Below, piece by piece: positions 55,955 through 64,000 of a DNA stretch of 64,000 bases; position 1 is the first letter of the stretch; each line of letters opens with the position of its first letter. The notes beneath the pieces are model-generated. The model saw only the letters and a list, made by a program, of their open reading frames with translations, made no database searches and was not told where the DNA came from. Both the position numbers and the translations under genes were made by a program. The stretch lies in contig JBBELK010000095.1 in NCBI GenBank assembly GCA_037783545.1, positions 1,617,001-1,681,000 on the forward strand, written 5' to 3'. This DNA comes from Henricia sp. BOLD:AAB3569 (Eukaryota; Echinodermata; Asteroidea; Spinulosida; Echinasteridae).

Positions 55955-57233
55955 ATTTGAACATTTCAGTTTTAAATCAGTGGCAGAATGAAAGCTCATC
56001 TGGAAAAGGAGTTTTGGGATGAAGGTCATGTGACAGAAACATGCCAGGATCTTGTATATAGTTGTAAATATTGTGAATTTTGTAAATATTGTAAATATTG
56101 TATATATTGTTTTGTTGAGAAAAAACATACAAAATATAAAAAAGGGGGTTGTGTGAAAACAAAATCACACCAACAGTTTAATCCTGCAGGATCCAAAACA
56201 GTGGAAAGGTAATCATTGATATTCCCAAAGTACGAAGACCTATTTGTATTCAGTGCACAATGTTGATCGTCAACTTCAAATCATGGTGAAAGGAATTTTT
56301 CTTTACAAATTCAGTATGTAATCGTCATCAGTAAATAACAATAATTTGGAATTCCAACTAGGCATGCACAACATGGAAGTTTTGACAATTTCACCGAATC
56401 CAAAATAATCCGCAGTCAACACCAGCAGAATGACACCTCAGTTGCTGAACACTTTAACTGTACTAATCACTTCATTTCTGACATGTCCATACAGAGCCCG
56501 AGGCTCTTGGTCGCCACCCAGACCCTGTTCGACTCAGCAGAGAGAAACTTTGGATTAAACGACTCGGCAGCATCCAGCCACATTGTCTCAACATCCAGGA
56601 GGAAAATGATTAATGTTTTCATTTTCTTCCTCCCATTTCAACCAACTTCCTTGATTACTTTTAACCCAAATATTCCTCATTTCTGTCTGCCCTTTTATAC
56701 CCTATTTCCCCTTTCTTTCCATCCCCTCCCCAACTAACGTCACCCCATTTCCTCAACCCAAACCCCCTCATTTCCCCAACCCCCCTCTTCCAGTCCTGCT
56801 TCCCCCTAGTCCAATTGCCTCTAATGCTCACAGGCTATTTTTTTTAAAAGAAACTTCAGCCTAGTCAACTTACCACCAATGTTAGTCTTGGATGTACTGG
56901 GAACATTACAATAATTTTTCACTTAGACTTCCGATAAACTGCTAAGACTTTGTGTTGTAAGTACACAAATTTAGCAGTTTTATACCATTTAACGTGGAAT
57001 TGTTAACATCCATGCATTTAATGTGTCATAAATACCTGAATTTAATGTCAAAAACCATATTTTTGCTTCTCAGCTTGTCAAAGAATTATGTTTACTGGTC
57101 GCCACTTATTCTTCTTAATATGACTCAGGAATCACCAAAAAGTGCTAATAGTTTAAAGAGAAGTTTATTTACGAGTGATAACCATTAAACAATTTCCTTG
57201 AAAATACTTCAACTTTTTCTGCCAAATCCCACA

Positions 57234-57429
57234 GGGCGCTTTCACAGGAGGTCAAAAGGTCACGGGTCAATATTGCTCGTCTTCCACAACGGGAGAGGAC
57301 AATAGAGCCAAGAGCATTTCAGCTTGCAGCCACGTGCATTTCCCCACGTGGCTCTATTGTTATCTGCCATTCTAGAAGACAAGCAATATTATAGTGACTG
57401 TGACCTTTTGACCCCCTGTGAAAGCGCCC
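57234..57429. repeat. Hairpin at the unit 2 / unit 3 junction
   Basis: It has the same inverted arms as 47275-47467, with a 3-bp longer right arm (AATATTATAGTG). The junction falls at 57331/57332, near the tip. Confidence 0.85.
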
Positions 57430-59120
57430 AATAGACTTAACAAGTCATCTCAGTGGCGACCAATGAATGGAATTCATGCCGCAACTTGCTTACACAATCT
57501 TTTTTTCCCTCAACAGGAACAGGAAACATAGAAGTCTTCTGATGATCATGGTTCACTTTTTAAATACGGAATGCCTAATAAAATTGTGCAAAATACAGCG
57601 ATTTGAAGATAATTATACGCTTTATTGTATTAAAACTGAACAACAATGAGATATGCAGAAAATCTCAATTATTGCTCATTTGATCAAGTCATGTGACCAT
57701 GGATGAAAACTAATGGGGTATTTTTTAACGAAGAAGAATAAAAATGTACATTATTGTTGTGAAGTTGGATGGCAAGATTATCAACCGTGTTGCCAGGAAT
57801 CGATGGTGTTTTTTTGGATATAAACTGTTTTATTCCGCAATGTGGCACACAAACAAATTATGAAATATAAAGCCTTTCAAAACATGCCAATAGAGATATT
57901 TCGGAAAGTGAAACACATTTGATTTTCAGAGTAAAAACATTATTTAAAGAAATGGGCACTTGGGTAAAACACTCGTTTTCTATAACCATATCAGCTGATT
58001 GTAAATAGGGGGAATTAATACTAGAAATAAATAATTGAAACGAAACATTTGAGTGTCATGGTCTAATTTGTTTACAGCTTCTCATCGTGGCTTAATAAGG
58101 GGCAATTTCCTGTTTAGAAGAAACATTTGCTTAGTACAAAAACATTTGCTTTGCAAAAAATTGGTAAGCAGTTAAAAACGAATTATGTCTTACAATGAAC
58201 ACAAGTTCACATACGTTTTTAACTGCTATTCCATTTTTGCAAAGCTAGTAAATTTTGTATGCAGTAAAATGTTCTGCTATGAAATCGTCTATTTGAATGA
58301 ATAATGCAAACATCCTGGGGCAACTTGAAGTCTTATGTTTTTCTGTATTTTTCCCCTTGTGTTTTCCTGAAGTGTGATGCACCCCAAACAGTGCCCTCTT
58401 TCTGTGATTTACTGCAATGAAATCTTCAAAGTTGAAAAAGGCTACATTTTATTGGTTTTACATCAAAACGAACAAGAGTAATGTCTCAATAAACAAGTAA
58501 TCCATCATATGCAGCAAAGACTAGGCATAAAGTTGTTTAGCAGTCATGGGCTCACGAAAAAAGTTCTTGCGCCAATCTATGCCATAAGTGTCATGTGACC
58601 AGGGGCCAATTCTGTGATAATTAAATTTTTGCTTTGTAATATCGTTTACCAGTGAAAATTGTATCTCAAATTGTGCTTTAGAAACAGCAGAATATTAATG
58701 AACATCGCACACGATTTTGGCCGGTCACCCATTTTGGCAATATAAAGCAAATAAATCCTGTACTAGTACTTTTAATAAGCAAATGTTTGGAATTGGCCCC
58801 AGGTGTCTAATGAGTATTTATGAAAGGAAACTCGGATTATTTTAATTCTTCATACATAGTCTTGGAATAAGCACAAGTATGAAACTTTCATCATAAAAGA
58901 AGTGCTTATCCATAGTGACCAGTATTCAGATTGACTAGTTTCAATGTTGCTTGGCAGTGGGTCTTGATGGCAGGAGCTATTGAGTGACGTCACTTAAGGA
59001 GATCAAAAAAAACCAAGGTTGTATTGAATCAAGAAAACTGGCCATATTGGAACATTTGTCATGGTGTCTTCGTAATTTGAGCCAGACAACCAATGATTGC
59101 AGAATCTCTAGTACATCCTT

Positions 59121-59133
59121 GTTGCTTAGCAAC
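59121..59133 (+). promoter_or_regulatory. X-box-like motif, unit 3
   Basis: GTTGCTTAGCAAC is identical to units 1 and 2, about 2.46 kb before the start codon. Confidence 0.3.
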
Positions 59134-59159
59134 TGTATTTTCCTTAGCAACAAAGCCTA

Positions 59160-59303
59160 GCAGCCGATTTCACGAAACTTACGCAGTTGCGTAAGCCCAC
59201 CTGCGCAATGTTTTATTGCGTAAGTCGCGCAACAATTTAGCGACGATAACACGCAAGCTGTGGGGCTTGCGCAAGCTGCGCACTCTTTCGTGAAATCGGC
59301 TGC
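59160..59303. mobile_element. 144-bp MITE, GCAGCCGATTTCACGAAA ends (unit 3)
   Basis: Third copy of the element at 37626-37769, with perfect ends. Confidence 0.92.
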
Positions 59304-59740
59304 AACATGAATATTTATTTCAAACAAATCTAAACCGGAAAGACCAAATGCCTGCAGGTTATACTTGGATAAGGTTCTCCATGGGGTACTATTCCAAAAT
59401 GGGCCATTATCAATGTTTCTTGACAGTAGGTTTTGATAACAAATACAATTAAAGTGACGTCACTAAAATAAAATAAAAGGCCGTTGCCTATACGTTGCAT
59501 GACATCGAGAAACCTGGTGATGTCAAAAACTTATTTCAGATCAACTAGCAGCAGACCACCGCCCAAGCATTTTCTGCTAAACGGCGTTATGAAATTGGCC
59601 CCAGGCTGGAGTCTATAGTGTAATCCGAGCAACATTTGGTGAGCCCGCCCTCTTGTGATTATTCCATTGTTACTGCGGTGTATTTCTATTGTGACGTCAA
59701 GTAAATACCTTGGAGATACACCGCAGTTTTCTTTCGTCGG

Positions 59741-60069
59741 ATTAGTCTATAGGATCCCTGGCCCTGTGAATGTGGGAAGTTGTATATCGGCGAGACTGGA
59801 AGGGACCTATACCCACCAGACTCGAAGAACAGAGAAGACTATGACAAATCAGCCATTGTCAAGCACTCCGTACAGTACAGCGAGGACATATCATCAACTG
59901 GGAAACCGCACAACTGATAGCGCCCATCGACAGATGGCACCCAAGACGCATCAGGGAAGCCATCGAAATACACAAGCACGACACAGTACCCCAATACATT
60001 GGCTTCAACATCAGCAATATCTGGCACTCTCCATTAACCAACCAGATCGATGGATCACCTACACCCTAG
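59741..60069 (+). pseudogene. GIY-YIG endonuclease fragment (unit 3)
   Basis: Third copy of the Penelope-type remnant with the same frame breaks. Confidence 0.7.
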
Positions 60070-61580
60070 GTCCTCCCCCCACGACAGCCACTGCATGCCA
60101 CAATGACACGTACCAGTGAGCACACCACGGCCAGGCACAGAATTAAGAGCATAACCACGCCTCCTCAACCGTACCCAAGCCATTTAGCTTGAGTGAACAC
60201 ATTGTACACTGAATGCCCGCAACCATACTTATGGGTGCACCCAAGTAAACAGGCAGAGATCCGTGCGCGAGCTCATGAATATTTTGTATGCCCTCAAGTT
60301 CTTCTTTATTGGGGAGAGTTGCGAGCTGAATGAGGGTGGTCTTGTGTATATAATATGACCATCGTCGCGATGTTGGGTATTTTTTCTTGCAACCATAAAC
60401 ATTGTAGGCACTGTAGCTCCTAAAAGTGGCCCTATTTTGCTAGTAGCGTATGTGCCTTTGTTCCAAAATGGATGCTGGTCTGATTAGCAAGTTTCACTGC
60501 TGCAGGGGTTGTTTTGTTTCAAGTGGAAATTAGTGAATAAAAGTGACGGATTACCCCCATGAAATTGAACAGAATTGAAAAGATGAGACTTCAGTGAGTA
60601 TTCCGGGGGCAATTTCATAAAGCTGTTTAGCAAAAATATTTGCTTAAATCAAAAATTTGTCTGCTTTATATATATGGGTTATAAAAATGGTTTAATTTCT
60701 TTTAAATACATTATTAGGGGTCGTTTAAAGTTGTCAACATTTTCAGTTCTACAAATAGTCGAAGACGGCCTGTGCGCTGTAAAATGTTGACATTTCATGC
60801 TAGGGCTATGCCTACTATATACCGACACAAACAAAATTTTATTATAAAGTATGCCTATGGGGATCGAACTGTGACCATGGTGACTGCCCCCAATTACCAA
60901 GTTTGCAAACGTGGCATTTAATCTCTGTTCGTGTCTCAGCTCACAGTCACAGCCATGTAAACGAAACTTGAGTTTTGACATTGAATTAATTAATCGCGAT
61001 CCCAAAAGAAAAAGGAGGCGGGGCTGCCAGGGAGTCTCGGAGAGCGAAATCTGTCGATTCCAAGTCGTTGGAATGGAAAACAAAAGATCGTTCGACCGGC
61101 TGACGTCATTCCGCCCGCGCACGTAGGTACGTGGCCCGCACCCGGCCCTGTCCGTCTTCAAGGAAGTAACAAAAGGACTGCTAACCAGTTTATTCCCATA
61201 ATTCCTCGCGAAAAGTATAGAAAGTCCACACTTTTTACTAGGCGTGCTCATGGAGTTCAACAAAAAGCAAAGAGAGGGTAAAGTTATCTTCACAAATTAA
61301 CTAGTTTATTTGGATTTAATAGATTTAACCTAGCCCAGGAATGAAGTCTTCATGAAGCCAACGTTATACAGAGTTTTGAACGCCGAGTATAATTTTGCCA
61401 AGGAGATGGCATTCTCGCATCACGCGTTGTCAAGCAAAAGAAAGTCGCGTTCGTCGCACACGCGTCTTCGGCGGTAGGAAAATCGAATGTTGTTCTTACA
61501 ATGTGACACTTTCGTTCATTGCTTATGCAGTGTTGCACGTGTTTGATTTGTTCCTAAGAAATCTTCTACAAAGTACTAGA

Positions 61581-64000
61581 ATGCGAATTTTGCTGACAAT
61601 TGCGATATTTTTGGGAGCTTCGGTCATCAAGACTGCAAGGTGGGTTCTGGTTTATATTTTTAACATCTTTTTCCTTGCATTATTTTCATTAGGCCTAGGT
61701 CTACCATGATTACTAGTTAGGTTAACATGGTTAAATTAACTTTAACCTTCAGGCAAGTTAGGTTGGCAGATTCATCAAATTTTCAAATTGCTCAAATCAC
61801 ATGAACTTTTTTAAAATTTATTTTTACAATTGTAAAGTAAAGACTAGAGTAAACAAAAACAAACTGCAGTGATCAACACGAAACATTCTCCCAAAGAAAT
61901 AGTAGGGGCCTAGGTTCTAAAACTAGTCACAATTTGGAGGCACAAAAATGAATATAAAAAGGCTCTCATTGCAGATTGTGAATCTGCCTAGCCTAGTACC
62001 AGCCTACTGAGGATTGTTAAATGTTGATGACTTGTCCCAACCACCAAATTAACATTAATACTGGGTCTAGGCCCAGTAAGTTTTTGTTTTACTATTTTCT
62101 ATATAGGCCTAGGCCTAAAATAATTCAGTTAGACCTGAACAACCAAGTTTCCAAATAAAACAAAAAGGCCTAAATATTTTAGCGACAGCCAATCCTTTGT
62201 AATGACAATTGTATCTTTCTTCTTTGCAGTTCCCAGACCCTGAGCACCATCTCGGGTCCCTTCCAGGGCAATCCTGCCATCTCTGCCCCGACTAGTGGTG
62301 ACTGCCTCTCAACTGTTGATTGGCATGATATCATCTTCATCACTGCAGTCCCGATAGCTGCTGGCTTTGGACTGCTGCTGCTTGCTGCCTTTCTCAAAGA
62401 TCTCAGACAGGCTTGCAAGGTAGGCCGACAAGTCAACAAGTTTGTAAACTCACTGGCATTAAACAAATTCAACTTGGCTTTTTTATAGTCAGGATTCATT
62501 GTATTTAGTAATAGTAATATGATTTTTCCTTATATCTTTCCTTCAAACAGAGCAATGCAGCTCCTGGGTCCATCAGAGATAATCGGGCTGAAAATGAAAG
62601 CACCTATATCATAGACATAAACTACGGCGGCCGTTCAAAATGGGGTTCATTCCTGCGTTGGTGTGTCTGGCACAAATCATGTCGCAGAATCGGAAGCACG
62701 TGTTTTGTGAGACTCCAAGGAACTATTGGCTTCAGTGACTGGTAAGTTGATCAAGAAACTATTACATTCATTAAAAACAGATTACATGTTTGCACAACTT
62801 TTAAAAACAGGAACAACAGCATTACATAACCAAAGAATCATGTCGATAAACTGCTTCGTAGAAATGTCAATCACATAGATGCAGTAATACTTCAGAAAAA
62901 CTGACAAATCCATGCAAGTTTTTGTTGTGGTTGCGTACCATTGCTATACATGTATCAACACTTTTAGTCCGATTTTTCTTGTCATAATTTTGGTTAACCT
63001 GCAAATGTTGTATTGGGGCTTTAAGAGGACCCTGTGATTTTGTTAAGGTGATAATTGTATTTCGTTATTGTTCGTCCTCTAGGATGATTTTTCGTCTGTT
63101 TCATGGACTGAATTCGGAACAGCAAACCCTAACAACACCTCAGTCCATCGGGGAAATTGTAACCGCGCAGGTACGCTTGGTGAAGATGCATCGACCGATT
63201 TTTGGATACCGCTTCCATACCAGTATTGGAGCCCGTCTGCGAGGAATCATCAACAGGGCATGTGATACGTAAGTTTAGCTTCAATTTTTTCGTTTCTCCT
63301 ATCTTGAACTAGGATTTCACAATCTCGTGGTTTTGACCCATAAATGGTATATTTGTCTACTTTTACTTGTGAAATAACGTGTGGGGGTTTTTCCTGAATG
63401 GTTGGCCTTGTTTAGTATATATACGCCAATCTGAGAGCTGAAGTCATGTTCCGTGTACGTCTGCCATAACTGGGAGCCATCCAGTGCCATGAACTGTGGG
63501 TTTTGTGTTGATGATAAGCTGTTACATTATGTTGTCACTTTGAACAATTTTGTGCGTTTATTTGCTTGCGAAGCCTATACGCGTACGGTTTGTGCGCTGT
63601 TCGATTTAACAACAACACAGAGCACCAAGTTCATGGCAGTGGATTCGTCTATACATGACTCTGAAATGACGTCACTTCCTACAAATTGTCACGTGCCTAA
63701 GGATCTTGAGTGTAATAGGCTGCGATGTATTTCGAACAAATTTCAAGCAAGATGCTCGTACTTGAATGCGTTATAGTACCATTTTCCCCGATACAAAGAT
63801 GGCATCTGTGAGAGTGGTCAATAGACACCGTATCGAATAGCGGCCACCTTGTGGGGTAACTTTTTATATTTAAATTGAAAAGTTGATATAAAATTACAGA
63901 TTTATAAGAAGTACAGATTTAATAAAAAAAAACCTCAAATGTTGAAGCGGGAAAGATTAAAGATTTTCCTAGAAAATACTTATAAAAATGTTCAGACAGT
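61581..64000 (+). CDS. Short polycystin-1-like membrane protein with PLAT domain, copy 3 (3' end outside window)
   Basis: Exons 1-4 are complete at 61581-61639, 62230-62419, 62551-62741 and 63083-63268, encoding residues 1-208 plus a split codon. The signal peptide, TM1 and most of the PLAT domain are unchanged. It has M148 as in copy 1 and H183 as in copy 2. Exon 5 (end of PLAT, TM2-TM5) would start about 815 bp past the window end if unit 3 stays co-linear. Whether this copy is intact cannot be seen here. Confidence 0.75.
62774..63025. repeat. Dispersed repeat in intron 3 of gene 3
   Basis: This is the duplicate of 42847-43098. Confidence 0.7.
63823..64000. mobile_element. MITE in intron 4 of gene 3 (cut by window end)
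   Basis: It starts AGACACCGTATCGAATAGCG like 43891-44231; the right end is outside the window. Confidence 0.7.

Larger units (their letters stand above)
47373..57331. repeat. Tandem unit 2 (9,959 bp)
   Basis: It is co-linear with unit 1 minus the two insertions, and nearly identical to unit 3. A 26-bp stretch around 48232 (CAATGAACACAAGTTCACAT) is absent from unit 1. The regions outside the features listed separately (upstream 47468-49158, 50108-51616; 3' region 55955-57233) hold the same unassigned sequence as in unit 1. Confidence 0.95.
57332..64000. repeat. Tandem unit 3 (first 6.67 kb, cut by window end)
   Basis: It is co-linear with unit 2 at an offset of about 9,960 bp and nearly identical. 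It continues past the window. Sequence outside the listed features is as in units 1 and 2. Confidence 0.95.

Overview
This is an animal (metazoan) genomic window, not a prokaryotic one. The visible genes are split by GT-AG introns and the sequence is AT-rich. Most of it is LINE pieces, inverted-repeat DNA elements, satellite and low-copy tandem duplications. The polycystin-1-like gene family and many short motifs of the type AGGCCTA suggest a marine invertebrate deuterostome, possibly an echinoderm; that is an inference, with modest confidence.

The most important content is a polycystin-1-related gene family in two opposed blocks. Block 1 (about 1-11.8 kb, minus strand) is a decaying tandem array of copies of the large exon that encodes the PLAT C-terminus, TM2 and TM3. 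Each unit keeps splice-like borders and a mini-intron of 140-158 bp, but all share a stop codon and a 1-bp deletion, so I call them pseudogenes. LINE insertions interrupt three units. Block 2 (35.4-64 kb, plus strand) is three near-identical copies of a unit of about 9.96 kb. Each copy carries one five-exon gene with an intact reading frame: signal peptide, short ectodomain, TM1, PLAT domain, TM2-TM5, stop (577 residues; the third copy leaves the window before its last exon). The predicted protein is the first half of the polycystin-1 membrane region and lacks both the GAIN/GPS ectodomain and the channel half (TM6-TM11). It would be a stand-alone membrane PLAT module.

Between the blocks (11.8-35.4 kb) I see no gene I can name. 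The region holds a 338-bp satellite, split precisely by a 3.5-kb element with terminal inverted repeats of about 510 bp. It also holds a 1,865-bp tandem duplication, several hairpin elements, tRNA-like sequences and a cluster of degenerate TCGTAA-type repeats.

The 9.96-kb units also carry a frameshifted GIY-YIG endonuclease fragment (Penelope-type), small inverted-repeat elements and an X-box-like motif. Copy 1 alone carries two further transposon insertions with clean target-site duplications; copies 2 and 3 have the empty sites. Very high identity between neighbouring copies means either recent duplication or an assembly that needs long-read confirmation.
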